DNA of 64,000 nt from Balamuthia mandrillaris (lineage: Eukaryota; Discosea; Longamoebia; Balamuthiidae): the NCBI GenBank assembly GCA_031835245.1, contig JAVKOQ010000046.1, forward strand, positions 186,001-250,000, given 5' to 3'. Of this stretch, positions 1-12,874 are shown piece by piece. The notes beneath the pieces are model-generated. The model worked only from the letters and a program-made list of their open reading frames with translations. It searched no databases and was not told the DNA's origin. A program made the position numbers and the translations under genes. Every line of letters begins with the position of its first letter. Position 1 is the stretch's first letter.

Positions 1-638
1 TACCTTCTCATAGAGAGAGCAGAGAGAGCAGAGAGATGGGGGGGTAAGGACGACGCGAGAAGGATGGGCTCCTAAAACAAACGTAATTACGAGACTCGAA
101 GAGAGAAAAAGGGCCAAAGAAAGCACCAAGACAACGCACAAAACCAGCCCCCCATTAGCTTGGCACCACCGCGTGCCCCACTACCCACCACCGCCGCCGC
201 CGCTACCCCAAGAAGAAGAAGAAGACCCACTGAGAGCACTGCCAGATACCGTTGCCAGTTCCCTCTACCGAGCCTCCTCCACGCTACTACGCATAGTTGC
301 TACGATCACTACTGCAACAACCAACTGGCAGAACTTTCCCCCATAACCACCACCAAGCAGTAGCCCAGCCACCAAGGAGCCCAACCAACCAACCAACCAA
401 CAACCAGCACAGCTCTACCACAAGCAGAAACTGGGCGCAACGTGGTTTTCTCCACCCACTGCGATAATATAAAATAGTTAAGCTGGGTCCACACCAATAG
501 TTTCTTAAATCCCATTTGAAGAGATAAACCCCCTTCCCTCTTGGCTTTTGCTTTGTGTGTTGCTTCTACTACTAGCCACAACAGTAAAAGCCAAGAAGCC
601 AAAAACATCTGCTGTTCTCTGACAACGGGCCACATGAC
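1..638. other. 5' flank of the GATA-factor gene
   Basis: No gene is recognised here. The stretch starts with GA-rich simple sequence and holds a CCACCGCCGCCGCC-type run near 186-203 and an ACCAACCAACCAACC run near 382-402. Short open frames exist on both strands but are biased low-complexity translations without a recognisable domain. It is most likely promoter and 5' UTR of the downstream plus-strand gene. Confidence 0.5.
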
Positions 639-3296
639 ATGCTGAGCGCAGAGACTAGTTGCGGTGTTCGCGGTGAGGAACAGCCCTCTCCCTCTTCCTC
701 TTCCACTTCCACTTCCTCCTCTGCACATAGCACGCAGAACAACCACCACCCCTCAGAAGGTACCATGGTGACCAACAGAGATAAGCTGAACGCTTCCACA
801 CAACGTACAGCTCCCTATGAGCCTCCCTCTCCTTCCTCCTCGTCCTCCTCGTCCTCTTTCTCTTCTTCCACGATTGCAACAACCACAATGGCAACAAACG
901 CCCCAGGAGCAGGAGTAGGGTCGGCACTACAAAAGAACCAGGAACCCGCAAAAGCGCCTCTTTGTACCACTACCAGTACCAACGCCACGAGGACGTCATT
1001 AGGGCTACCTCCAGCAGCTTCGTTGCCTTCCTCCTCCACCACTTCCAAAGGAGAGGAATGGCAAAGGCCGCACCCCTCCAACTACCCTTATCTCTATGAC
1101 CAAAACAGCGGCTACACTATATCCAAAGCTGGTTCTGCTTCCTCTCGCCCCCATTTTCACAACACTCGCTACGGCAGCCCCTCGGCTCAACAACAGCAGC
1201 AACAGCAAACGGGCTCTGTACCGTCATCACCCTCTTCCCCTCCGGTCAACAATATTGCTACTACCACCAACAGCTCTAACAGTACTGGCACTAGTCCACT
1301 TAGAGCAAGGACTAAACAACCCCCATCAGGACGCGAGGACCGTGACCAACCACCACCTCCTCCACTTTCTCCTAGTCAGTCGCCGCAATATCTTGTCTCT
1401 CCCTCTGTTACCGCTCCTCCTCTTGCTGGTGCTGGTGGTGCTTCCTCTGGATTTTTCTCCTCTTCTGCCTCCATCCAGAGGACCACACCACACTCGGCTC
1501 CTCCTTCTTCTCCTTCGTCAGCAACGACAACAACAGCGCCACCACATGCGCCTCCTGTCCCACGACCACCTCCCTTGCCCTATCTGACACCTGAACAGCA
1601 CGAGTTTTATTTGTACGAACGAGAAAGCCGTTGGGCTGAGGTTCCTTCTCTCTTCCTTTTTTTTTCTTTTACTCCACTTCTTCTCTTATGGTCTGCGCCA
1701 CATCCTGACCTCGGTAACACAATATGCAGCTACAAAAGTTAATTGCTTATCTACAACACTACTCCCTGAGCGAGCCTCCTAGGGTTGAGCTCTCCAAAAA
1801 GAAGTATTTTGATATCTATAACTTGGCCATACATTTGCTACACTGTGTGGAAGGACTTGACCCCGACCGTATGCGGAGGAATGAGGTATCTCTCTCGCTC
1901 TCTCTTTCTCTCTCTCTCTTTGCTGGTTGTTATCCTGTTTCTTGGGATTTTTTTGTGCATGCACTAAGTTTATTTCCTCCTGTAATGAATACCTCTTTCT
2001 GCAACAGTACTTCGCTTGTGGGCAAGCGTCGCCCTATACCTCTGCTGTAGTATCCCATCACAGCATTCCTTCCGATGCAGGACGGAGTCCTTCTCCAGTT
2101 GCCGCTCCAGAGCGAACCCATGGTGCAAATGTTCAGCGGTTGAACATGGCTCCAACTCCACCATATTACACAAGGTACTGGTTTAACTCTTGCCCAAGCA
2201 TCTAATTTTTTTCGACCCCCGTAGATGGCGCTTGTTTTCTGACCTCGCTTCTTCTTTATCTTTCCCACTTCTGTTTCAGCGAGCCAACCACCGGGATGAT
2301 GACAGAGCGATACCCTAACACAATGGGTAAGTTCTTCTGCTTCCTATCTGCTGTCTGATGGTGCTACAACGCTTGCTAATACTTCTTCCCGCTACTCCAA
2401 AGGATCTTCACGAGGAATAGGCCCACCAGATAATCAAATGCAATTTTCTCCTACAGGTCCCCATCATCCTTCTTCTCATCATCTATCACCTGCTGGCAAT
2501 TCTACGCCCATTCCCCTCAGCTCCATCAAATCAGATGCTTCCGTTGGAGTTAAGAATTTCAGCGGAGAGCTTTTCTTTGATAACATTCAATGCTCCGGCA
2601 ACGAAAAGAAAACTAAGCGGGTAGGGTATCTTCACAGTTTTTGTTATCTTTTGTATTGCGTGCTGCTCAATCCTTTCTTTGTGGCATAGCAGCGGCGGAA
2701 GAGATCTGGTACCTCCTCACGGAGGAACTTGCATTGCCATGCATGTGGCGTTACAGCCACACCCGAATGGAGGCGAGGACCGGATGGTGACCACACGTAT
2801 GCTTATCTTGCACTGCCTAGTCATCAATGCAGCCTTATTTAACACCTTACCGACCAATTGATTTGCTTTTGTTGCAGATTGTGTAATGCTTGTGGCCTCC
2901 ACTTTGCTAAGACTTTGAAGAAAGATCGAGAGCAAAGCCGGAAAACTACCCAAAAGAAACCCGCCAGTTCAACCTCTGCCAAAAACGCCAACAATAAGGT
3001 ATCCTACCTTATCTTTTTTTGTTAACCTCTTTCCCCTCTCCCTTCTTTCCATCCTCTCTCCCTTCTCTCAATCAGCAAGAGAAACCTTAACACTTGCTTC
3101 TTGAAAGAAACGTAAAACAAATCATAGCGAAACCCCCCAACAAAACAACGGCGATGTCACACAACCGGGACAAGACGCGCCAGCTTCCACTCTATTGCAG
3201 GATGGATGCCGAGGCAGTGGTGGTGTCGGGCCATCAGACAACAACCAACCACCCCCACCAGCTGCTGGTGCCACCAACGGAAATGCGCACACGTAG
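639..3296 (+). CDS. GATA-type zinc-finger transcription factor
   Basis: Predicted nuclear DNA-binding regulator of 668 residues. I join eight exons: 639-1640, 1730-1885, 2008-2174, 2280-2326, 2403-2620, 2690-2796, 2878-2998 and 3108-3296; the summed length stays in frame. Roughly the first 320 residues are Ser/Pro/Thr-rich low complexity. Residues about 320-385 form an ordered block with the segment LQKLIAYLQHYSLSEPP that I cannot assign to a family. A single finger near the C-terminus reads CHACGVTATPEWRRGPDGD followed by LCNACGLHFAK, which is the C-x2-C, 18-residue loop, C-x2-C pattern of a type IVb GATA finger; an intron splits it. Basic residues flank it on both sides. An acceptor at 3075 would instead end the protein after QEKP; I prefer the acceptor at 3107 because it opens a further 62-codon exon. 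The start is the first ATG of a long open frame. Confidence 0.85.
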
Positions 3297-3383
3297 ACGA
3301 TCGTTATTATTAGTATTGTTCAGATTGTCTCTCTCTTGAAAAATTTCCAGGAAGTGTAAAGGCTGAGGGTTCAATGCAAAGTC

Positions 3384-3425
3384 TTTGGCGGGAAGACCAC
3401 CAACCACTTTCCCCTTTTCCCGCCA
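3384..3425 (+). promoter_or_regulatory. Inverted pair of E2F-like sites upstream of RPA1
   Basis: TTTGGCGGGAA at 3384-3394 and TTTTCCCGCCA at 3415-3425 are opposite-strand matches to the E2F consensus TTTSSCGC. They lie about 140-180 bp before the RPA1 ATG. The sequence match is direct; E2F control is inferred from the known S-phase control of RPA genes elsewhere. Confidence 0.55.
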
Positions 3426-3564
3426 TTATTTTTTTTTTGCTGCCACACAAACATCACCAGCAAACGGTTACTGCACCAAATCATCGCAACCAACCACCCA
3501 TTGCTTGCACCACCGAGTAAGTACCGCAAAGGTAGTTTAAACAAAGCAAGCTATCACAGTGAAG

Positions 3565-5901
3565 ATGAGTTCACCGCTCACGCGCGGCGCCATTGAGGCC
3601 ATCTATTCTCGCAAGCCATGCCATGCCCCTGTGGTTCAGGTTACTAATCTGAAGCTCATCAAAAGTTCCAACGCAGACGCAAATCAACCTCCTCGATACA
3701 GGTCAGTTCCCTTTTTTTGCCTTAATGTCTCTGTTATTATATTGCTAATAAAATCATCGTCGTCGTCTTTTGCCCTTCCGCCTTGCAAGATTGGTGTTGT
3801 CTGATGGACAGCACTCCCTCGCCGCTATGCTTGCTTCTCAGCTAAACCACATGGTGGAACACGGTCATATTGTGAAACTCTGCTTCTTGCGTCTCGATGA
3901 GTACCTATGTAATGAGGTTGCAGGAAAACGGTTGGTTTTTTCCCCACAACTTCTTTTGCGAACACTTTTCGTTGACTCTACTCCCTATTTCCTCTTTCTT
4001 TTGCTGTAGCATTGTGGTTATACTGGAATGTGAGCCCGTTGGAACCTCCAGCTCAATAATAGGGGACCCACAGCCTTTAGAATCTCAACAACCCCAGTCC
4101 ACGGGACCAAGCAACCAGGGCTTCACCATGAACCAACAGACCTCAAGTCGTCCTTCTTTCGGAAACCGTAGCCAAACATCTTCCTACTCACACGAGCCTC
4201 AGTTTAGCCCCGATGGTCAACCCATTGTTCCCATCAAGGCTCTCAATCCGTACATACCCAAGTGGACCATCAAGGCAAGGGTTACCTCAAAGTCAGACAG
4301 AAGACAGTTCTCTAATGCGCGGGGTCCTGGCTATCTAGTCAACGTTGAACTACTGGATGCAGCTGGCGGCGAAATACGCGCCACCATGTTTACCGACATT
4401 GTCGACAAATTCGATTCTCTCTTGCAGGAAAACAAGGTTCCTCCCCCCTCCCTCCCCCCCTTCCTTTTCGTCCTTTAAAGGAGATCTCACAGGTCCTGTC
4501 TATCACTCGCAGGTGTACATAATCTCTGGTGGTAGTGTGCGTTATGCAAACAAGAAATATAGTGCCAACATCAAGAACGATTACGAGATTACCTTTGATG
4601 CATCCACCACGATTATCCCCGTTAAGGATGAACAAGCCATCCCAAAAGTCAACTTCCACTTTGTCGAGATAGCAGATATCATTCAACAACCGAAAGATAG
4701 CATCATAGACGTAATTGGGATTGTCAAGGAGGTCGGCCAACTCGATTCCATTAATACAAGGGCTGGAGACCAACTCACAAAACGAGTTATCACTCTTGCT
4801 GACAATTCCCTATCCACTATTGATCTCACCGTGTGGGGAGAAAAAGCTGAACAGTTCAGCGCTACGCCAGGAAGCGTTCTTGCCCTCAAAGGTGTTAAAG
4901 TTTCCGATTTTAATGGTGCGCTGCTTTTCTATCCACGCGGTTACAACGTTACAGCTTGCTTCCTAACACTATCGTTCTTTTCAGTGCGCTCGTTAACTGG
5001 CTTGCGCTCAACCATCTATTCACTGGATCCAGAACTCCCAGAGGCCCATCGTCTTCAAACTTGGTTCTCCCTCTGTTTCTCTTTCTCACCTTAGTTACGT
5101 TTGTCTTTAGCTTACACGCATGTCTGTTCAACAGGTGGGATAGTGAGGGTGCCGCAACTGCTGATCGATTGAATACAGTAAGTCGCAGTGAATTCAAGAA
5201 AAGGTCAGAAGATGGAGCATTTGCGCCAAGGGAAGATATTCGCAAAACTTTCTCTCAGATAAAAGAGGAGAAGCTTGGTCATGAAGGGGTAGGTGCTTTC
5301 TCTACCTTCTCTCGCTTCTTTACTCACGGATCATACCCCAGCCCGTATTTTTCCGCTCAAGGGGTGTCATAACTGTTATCAAGAGAGACCAAACGAACCC
5401 ACCATGGTACATGGCGTGTCCGCATAAGGGTTGCAACAAGAAAGTGGTGTTGGTTTCTGGCACTGGCAAGTGGCACTGCAGCAAGTGTGGAACTGAATAC
5501 AGCGATGCAAACCCCAGATATATCCTCTCCATAACAGCCAACGACCACACAGGCTCCGCGTGGCTTACTTGCTTCGATGAGGCAGCCACTAAGCTGCTTG
5601 GCGTGCCGGCTCCACAAATGGATACCATGTTGCAAGAACGGGTAACTCCTTTCTTCGCCTTTCCTCCCCCTACCGTTGGGCTTTGTCTAATCCCTTCCTG
5701 CGATAACAGCGCTTGGCGGACTACGAGCAGGTCTTCCAAGCTGCATTATTCCGCATGTACAGCTTCACCATCCGTGCTGCTGAGATGCAGTATGAGAATG
5801 ACGCTAGAATCAAATGCACTGTCACTGCGGCCTCCCCCGTTGACTTTAAAGCGGAGTCTCGTTATCTTGCCAACCAAATCGAAAAGTATGCTCAGCTGTA
5901 G
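3565..5901 (+). CDS. RPA1: Replication protein A large subunit (RPA70)
   Basis: Largest subunit of the single-stranded-DNA-binding RPA complex used in nuclear replication and repair. Eight exons (3565-3701, 3790-3930, 4010-4436, 4513-4915, 4985-5063, 5135-5288, 5342-5641, 5710-5901) add to 610 residues, normal for the family. The order is an N-terminal OB fold (DBD-F), a linker rich in Gln and Ser, then DBD-A from ALNPYIPKWTIKARV, DBD-B around DVIGIVKEVGQ, and DBD-C. DBD-C holds a zinc ribbon with CPHKGC and CSKCG cysteine pairs. The C-terminal block DARIKCTVTAASPVDF is typical of RPA70. The exon at 5342 is entered by the acceptor at 5341; the tempting acceptor at 5361 would shift the frame. 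Two E2F-like sites lie upstream. Confidence 0.96.
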
Positions 5902-6113
5902 AAGCTGCGCACTCTGTTCTCTCTTTCTCAAAGAGTCCTTCAAGTCGTTAAATAAAGTATAATAGAAGAAGCACTCTACACCACACAAGGCACACTAACT
6001 GTGCCGCACCACCAGACCGACCTTCCGTTGTTGGTTTCTTGCCTTTGGATACTCCTCTTGCCCTGAATTTTCTTTGCGTCATAAACCCAACCGTTTTATC
6101 TCTCCGCTTAGCT

Positions 6114-6825
6114 TCATGTAGTCCCACGGTGAATGGTTTGGCGGGTGGTTTGTGTGAATTGTGTGCACAAAAGCAGAATAGAAGCATGAGAGAATTTACG
6201 TACCACACGCTTCACCCTTGCTAACTCGCTCTTTGAGGTTTGAGCACCGCCGGTCACGTCTTCAACGCGATAGGGATTCCTAATGAGCAGATCCTCGAAT
6301 ACTACAATCGTGTCTTGCTTCCAGTGACAGGGAAGTCTGTGAAACACAAGAAACCAATAAGTTTCAAAAAGGAGAAGATACAGAAAAACGGAGGGGGACA
6401 GAGGAAGAGAGAGAGGAGAGAAATGGGACAGAAGAAGTCTACGTTTTTGACAAAGCGTTGAATATGCGCTGCGCGTCTGCGGACACGCCAACGCCAATGC
6501 GTTTGGCTTCTTGTTTGGCTTCGTGGATAGCAGCTTCCTCTTTCGCTCTTACTTTGGTCATGTCCACCGGACCAGGTGGCCTCATCTCAAGTGGGGAGTG
6601 AGAAAGGATTTCCGTGTCCTGTATGAAGGCCGTATTGAGAACTCGATAGCTTTTCTTGGAGGTAGGGTTCTGACTTGAGGTGCACTGCAAAACAACACAG
6701 TTCGTGGCGTCGTCAAAGCAATAAACGTGGCCCTCTATCACTTCCCCAAAGGAAGTCCTAACGCGAGAGAGGATGCCATTCCGCCACTCAAAGGAAGAAG
6801 AGTTACTTGTTGTTTCCGTTTCCAT
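6114..6825 (-). CDS. LSM12: LSM12-like RNA-associated protein
   Basis: Two exons joined at a phase-2 intron (donor after ...ALSKT on the minus strand, acceptor before LPCHWKQD). The N-terminal half fits an LSm-like beta fold (GHVYCFDDATNCVVLQ). The C-terminal half fits the LSM12 anticodon-binding-like AD domain: a helix with AIHEAKQEAKRIGVGVSADA, then DTIVVFEDLLIRNPYRVEDV and a final helix ELARVKRVVRKF. LSM12 proteins associate with ataxin-2-type translational regulators; that role is known of the family, not seen here. The ATG at 6825 is the first in frame. The last 25 residues after the final helix are not conserved, so a small 3' intron cannot be excluded. Confidence 0.8.
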
Positions 6826-7302
6826 CCACGATCTCCTTGTAGCCAGCAAAGTTTTTTAAAAAAAGGTGTATGTTGGTGGTGTTGTTGTTGTTGACGAGTA
6901 AACAGAAGGATGTCAACAAGTGAAACAGGCAAACGCTCCCTTCATCCAACAGGCAAGGTTGTGCGGTGTTGCGAGTAGGAAGTCGAGCGGGGAGTAGAGG
7001 GGCAGAAAAGTTAAAACTGGGTAGTAGCTATGGGAAGTTTCCTTTGCTGCGCCGCTCCTTCCACAAAACCACCTTCACCAACCAAACAAGCAACAAGCAA
7101 AGCAACAAAACAGACAAAACCGTGTTTGTTGTTGTTTCAACCTTGTTTGTTGCTTCCTTTTCTTGTCTCCTCTTCCTGCTGCTGCTGCTGCTGCTTCTTC
7201 GGCCAGGCTTCTTCTCCTTCGCCACACCCCCTGTTCAGCTTTTTACCAACTAACCCTCAAACATTAACATGAGGATGATGATGCATTTTATTCGCCTCTC
7301 TC
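6826..7302. other. Spacer between LSM12 and PIGZ
   Basis: No gene seen. It contains the LSM12 promoter side, AACAAG/TTGTTG-rich simple sequence and a (CTG)5 run near 7180-7195. Open frames here are low complexity. Confidence 0.5.
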
Positions 7303-9467
7303 TTACGGCACACCACCACCGCTGCCTCCAGTACAGGTATAGCGCCACGTGGAGAGAGCCCAAAGGGTGCTCGTGTTGGTGGCGGCGAAAGCACCACCGT
7401 CCCCAATGATCCTTCCCAGCTCTTCAGTGGAGAGGTGAGGGTACGAGCTGTGAATGAACCGGAAGCAGTCTTGCCTTCCTTCAAAGGCAAAGGAAGCTGG
7501 GCTCACCACCAGTAGCACCTTAACCCCCACCGCTAAACCATCCACCAATTTGTAGAACTCCTGTAGTGACATTCCCCCTGCGTCCTCCATCGTGATGCAA
7601 GGCCTTGTGGTGAAGGTGGAAGAGGATGTGGAGGAAGGAGAGAAGGAAGAAGATGAGGAGTTGGGGCAGGATAGGCGAGTAAGGCTTAGCAGGTAGCGAG
7701 GTGGCATGTAAGTACGGTAAAACACAACTATGATGGAGGGGTTATCGGCAATCTCACTATCAACCACTTTGGTGGTTAACTGTTCATGGGAATGAAGGAT
7801 GGGGCTAAGTTGGTGTATGGATGGAATGATACCTCCTTGGTGCATCACCCCAAAGAAAACCAGCATCGCCGTATTAAATGCAAGCCATGTGCACAGTACT
7901 GCCTTGCTCGCGTTCCCGCTCTTTTGAGCGGCTGACTTACCTTTGTATCTTGTTGTTCGCGTTGCGGTTGTCATAACGTAGTTTGCTGGGAATATGAAAG
8001 ATCCTGTGAGAACAGCCATTGGTGCTAGCTTCACGTGATAAGACCAGGTGCATGCCAACAGCATTAGAAAGCACAATCAATCAGGTGTCGGAGAACTGCC
8101 ACAGCGAAGAAAGCGTACCAATGGAACGAGAAAACGAGGTTCCTGATGAGGGGCCAACGACAAGAACCCCAACCCCGACAACAGGCATCCCCACATCACC
8201 ACCACCAGCAGGCCAGCGCCGTTACCGCTGCCACTTTGTTGATGGAGTTGACTCACAGTACCGCTGTCCTTGCTTCCTGGTCTCTTCGAGGCTTTTGAGG
8301 ATAATTCAGACGTAGAGAAGAAAACGGGTAGAATGGAGTAATGCTTGACAGAGATTAACAGCAGGAGAAGCATCGGGCCAAATAGCATTGGCATGTTGAC
8401 AACGGCATGCAAGTAGTTAGGGTGCAAGCCGTGTTGCGCCAGATTTTCGGGTCTAGCATTATAGAGTAGACTGTTCAGAGGAGTAATCGCCCATCCCTTA
8501 TCCTAACCGCAAACACAATCATTGGTTGTAAGTACATGTGAACATGTTGTCCCCTTCCCAAACATCATCAACGCATAGAAGTAGCTTCACCTTCAATATG
8601 TGCCATGTAGCCAATGGATTGGCCAGCAATCGGAACAGTTGCTGGAGGCTAACCGGTAGCTTCTCCTGCGGCATGTCATGCTCCATCTCCAAGTGCCGTG
8701 ACTGGGACTGATGCTGTTGGTCCAACATCAGGCCATAATAGGCACTGTCCAGCATTATCAGCATAAATACGGTGCTTGTAAAAGTCAGTGCACCCAACAT
8801 CAATGGACCAAGACCTGCTAACAACTTCTTGACAGCATAAAGTGATGCTAATGAGGGCGATTTGTGCTGAATATCCCATCGCCACGTTGCCTTGCCATTT
8901 ATGTACAGCCAATATAGAGCCAGCGGAAAGCTAAAGAATAAATAAGTAAAACGCGTAAAAAGGCCCAAAGCCGCCACCACCCCAACGCAGGCATTTCGCC
9001 ACAACGAACTCCATTTGCTGTCCTACAAAAACTGTTAAGGATTTTCGACAGGAATGGTGGTTGCTGAGGAGAAAGGTTAGGCACCAGATGTGGCCGCAGC
9101 ACAAGCGCAGCGGTCAGTGCTACTAATATGGATTCAAGCGTGTTGGAGAAAGGGCGTACATGGAATACCAGCATTACCCATGAACTCGCCAAAGTGTTGA
9201 GTATGGAGTAAGTTGGTAATCGCCATGCCCTGCAAAGGCTTCTCACTGACCAATCTTTGGAGGGAGAATAGAGACGGACAGCGATTAAGTTAACCAAAGG
9301 TAAGCACACACAACAGCAAAGAGATAATGGGGACCTACCAACAAGCAAAGATAGAAGCACCACAAAGAAGCGTGGAGCATACAGCAGGGCATACGAGTTG
9401 CTATCCTGAAGGGAGCCGCCTATGGAAGATGCTGTAGAGTTAGTTGGAGGGAGCGAGCGAGCGAGCG

Positions 9468-9502
<35 letters not shown>

Positions 9503-9935
9503 AAAGAGAGAGAGAGAACCAAAAAAAGGGAGATAAGGAGAGACGAGGCGAAGAAGGAACAACGGTAATCCTGAGACAAAGAGGCTACAAGAAGGCCAAA
9601 AAAAGGAGTGAGGGCGGGTGAGTTGACAGGAAAGGAAGGAAGGAGGAAGAAGGTGGGAGTACGTACGGTGGGAATATACTGCGACAAGGAAAAGAAGGAT
9701 CAAACTCCCAGGCCATGTAGCTTTGTCTGTGTGGAAACACAAGGGTACTGGCCACCTCTCCCGACTGGAAAAACTCATCAGGGTGGACGTAACCTGGCTG
9801 CACTACCAATGCAATCCTCAGCGCCACCAGCCCCCAATACAAACACCGTTCTAACGTTTCAGTGTTGAGGGTGGTGTTGCTGCCATTGGCTGTATGATGG
9901 TGTGGTTTAACCTCTTGTTGTCTTTGGTCTCCCAT
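7303..9935 (-). CDS. PIGZ: GPI mannosyltransferase 4 (PIG-Z/SMP3 type, GT22 family)
   Basis: Multi-pass ER membrane enzyme that adds the fourth mannose to the GPI core using dolichol-phosphate mannose. Family signatures are clear: QPGYVHPDEFFQSGE near the N-terminus (the catalytic HPDE loop), FHVRPFSNTLESI, TPLNSLLYNARPENLAQHG, PHQEPRFLVPL, and YRTYMPPRYLL near the C-terminus. I infer at least six exons. An intron at about 8493-8588 joins WHILK to DKGWAITPL, and one near 8035-8118 joins FLVPL to LAPMAVLTG. An intron at about 9450-9665 carries the GAGC/GA repeat. The start is uncertain: ATG at 9935 (MGDQRQQ) or at 10016. I favour 9935 because a TGTCGACA palindrome overlaps the upstream ATG and the extra residues are not conserved. 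It is divergent from the Shk-like kinase. Confidence 0.9.
9452..9515 (-). repeat. (GAGC)n/(GA)n microsatellite in PIGZ intron
   Basis: Plus strand reads GAGC units followed by pure GA, so the minus-strand PIGZ transcript carries CT. It lies inside the first large PIGZ intron. Confidence 0.9.
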
Positions 9936-10003
9936 GGGCGCGGGGTGGTGCTGGTGAGTTGTTGGTGGTGCCCCGTTCCTGCTCCTCCTGCTCACTTCCG
10001 CAG

Positions 10004-10015
10004 TGTGTCGACACA
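10004..10015. promoter_or_regulatory. TGTGTCGACACA palindrome
   Basis: A perfect 12-bp palindrome in the spacer between the divergent PIGZ and kinase genes. The same GTCGAC core recurs in other intergenic regions of this window (35133-35224, 43399, 47314, 48356-48385, 53557-53603, 58802). A regulatory role is inferred from recurrence. Confidence 0.4.
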
Positions 10016-10223
10016 TATCATGGGGAAACGACCACGCACGACCTAACTTGCCAAGTGTCTGCTGCAAAGTTCATAGAATACGTTGGACGCAATGGCACGC
10101 CCACGATTTCCCGTTATGCAATAATTAATGTACGAGTCGGAGGGTTGGTTCTTCTTCGTGGGTGCCATTACTGCCTGCAAGTCCCAGCTGCGGAACTCCC
10201 CGCCACAAGCCCCCAACACAACA

Positions 10224-10255
<32 letters not shown>

Positions 10256-10315
10256 GCGACTGCTGACCTCCTCCCCAAAGGGACTTGCACACACAACCAA
10301 AAAAGCCCGCCACAA

Positions 10316-12818
10316 ATGCTAGGCAAGAAGAAGAAGGACAAGAAAAGCAAAGAAGAGCAGAGAGCGGAAGAGGAAACCAGCCAGAGGCCCGTACTTGTCG
10401 GCGCGCCAGAGATCCAAGCCTCCGAGCTCGAGTACAAAGCCAAGATCGGAGAGGGGGCCTTCGCGGAAGTATTTTCTGGAAAATGCAGAGGTAAAGAGCT
10501 TCCACCGCGAGCTGTTGGTTAAGAGGGAGAGAAGGAGGTCGCTCCCCTGCTTTTTGTGTCGGTTGTTGTTGGAACATCACTGACGAGTTACTGCTGCTTA
10601 GGCCTTCACGTCGCCATCAAGAAACTAAAACAACAGAGGCTCTCGGAGGAGGCTACTGAGACATTCAAAAAGGTGTGCACCCTCCTTCTCACGATTGTAA
10701 AAGAACATGCCGCTATTTATCACTTAATTTTTTTGTTTCTCGGTCTTTGCTTGACCACTCGCATACGCGTTTTACAATGCAGGAGGTGGAGCTTATGTGG
10801 TAAGTAAAAAATCTTTCTTCTTTCCCACCTCTGTGTTTTTTTTCCGAGAGCTTACTTACGCAACGAAAACAGCGGGATAAGACACCCGAACGTGATCCGT
10901 TTTTTGGGAGCATGCACCTCCGAGGGAGAAGTAGCTTGCGTCATTGAATATATGGCCAACGGTTGCGTGGAGGATCTCCTCAAGGACAAAGGCCAACCTC
11001 TCAGCACTGTCCGCAAGTTATCCCTTATCAGAGACATCGCTCTTGGCATGAATTGGTTACACAGGTCCATTCCTCCTATCATTCACAGAGGTCTCTCGTT
11101 CTCACATTCTCCCGTTTCCCGTTCTCCTGTTTCACATGCTTGCTCTCATCCTCTCATGCTTTCATTCTCTCCTCTGCGTCTCTCTTCTCTCTTCTCTCTT
11201 CTCTCTTCTCTCTTCTCTCTTCTCTCTTCTCTCTTCTCTCTTCTCTCTTCTCTCTTCTCTTTTTTCCCTTCTTCTGGAGATATTGACCCATCTTTTTGCA
11301 GACTTAAAACCTTCAAACTTGTTGCTGGATGCAAACGAACGGGTTATTATTTGTGGTACGTTACTTTATCTCTTTTTGAAAGATGTTCTGCTGATGCTTG
11401 ATCGTGACAAACAGACTTTGGCTTGAGCATTACATCGCCTTTCGGTGTTAGCATTCGAGACGAGAAAGTTATTCGCGGAACGGTTAGTATATTCTCACTT
11501 TAGGTTCGTTATCAAATCCATTGAGATAAACAATTCTTTCACCGTTGCAGCCTCTTTACATGCCACCCGAAGTCATGCAAGGGCAAGACATTACTACTAA
11601 ATCGGTACGTTGAACTTCATCTTTCTTTACCAACGAGAACATTGATTTTAGCGTTTTCATTTGTTGCAGGACGTATACTCTTTTGGTCTGGTGATATGGC
11701 AGGTCTGTATTTAATCTTACTATTTGAATTTCAACATCAGCCTAACCGTCATATGCGCCTCTAGATTATGACAAGAAAGCTTCCTTTCAAAGACCTTGTG
11801 CAAAAAGGAAGCTTCAAAATATTTAGCCAAGCTGTCATCGAAGGACAACGCCCTTCACTTAAAAAATTCCCAGAGGATTGTCCTCCTTCTCTCGAGGCGC
11901 TGGTTCAGGCATGCTGGGCTACTGATCCCCACGACAGGTCTCTCGCACCACTGAAAAAAACTGTGACAGTCACTGATAGGATTAACATTCTTTAGGCCAA
12001 GTTTTGATGTCATTTTAGACGCGCTGGAAGAGATTATCATTGAAGCAAGTATTAGTGACGTTCACGGCAGGGCTTTTTGGAAGGAACACTTTTTGGGACA
12101 AGAAGAGGTAGCATGGAAAACATTTTCCAAGGCCATTCGCAACACACAGATATTTGGTGTAGAGGATTCATCTTCCAAGTCAAGGGAGCTGTTGTGTCTA
12201 ATGGCTGTGTTAGGTATACTCCTGTTATCGACTAAATGTTCAAGCCATTCGCTTACTTCCTATCTACGACACCAGCTAAGGACGGTACCGGTCCCGTCAC
12301 TATGAAAAGGTTTGGAGATTTTTGTGCCTGGTTCGGACCGCTGCAATCCAGCAAGAAGAACCTTCCCGTCAGCAAGAAAGTGTCTGATTTGCTACAAAGA
12401 GCGTAAGTGCTCGACCTTCCTCCTCTCTATATAATTTTTCTAAACACAAACTTGCGAATAGGTATTTCCATGGAGACATGTCATCAACCGAAGCAGAAAC
12501 AAGGTACGCTCTCTCAATATTTCGCAAACTGATTGTCGTGGGCCTAACCTTATTCCAATTTTTTCACAAAGGCTGGATGGTGGAGGTATGAACGGCCAGC
12601 ATATATTTGACACATTAAGTGATTTACCTGCTAATTGCTCCTCTTCTCTTGAAACAATGTAACAACAGAACCAGGCACATTCCTCATTCGCTTCAGCAGT
12701 ACAGAACGAGGAGGATATACCATATCCCACGTGACCAAGGAAAATGTATTGCAGCACCAGAGAATCTACTTCCAACCAGAGGAGGGCTTCCAAGTGCGGC
12801 TGCGTTCTAAAGCTGTAC

Positions 12819-12874
<56 letters not shown>

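Noticed and set aside
160-363. Small plus-strand frame upstream of the GATA factor
   Set aside because: Low-complexity Pro/Ala/Thr translation, no ATG in frame (initiated at a non-ATG codon), no conservation visible.
3076-3090. Alternative last exon of the GATA factor ending QEKP
   Set aside because: The acceptor at 3107 gives a longer in-frame exon with normal amino-acid composition; the short form is possible but less likely as the main product.
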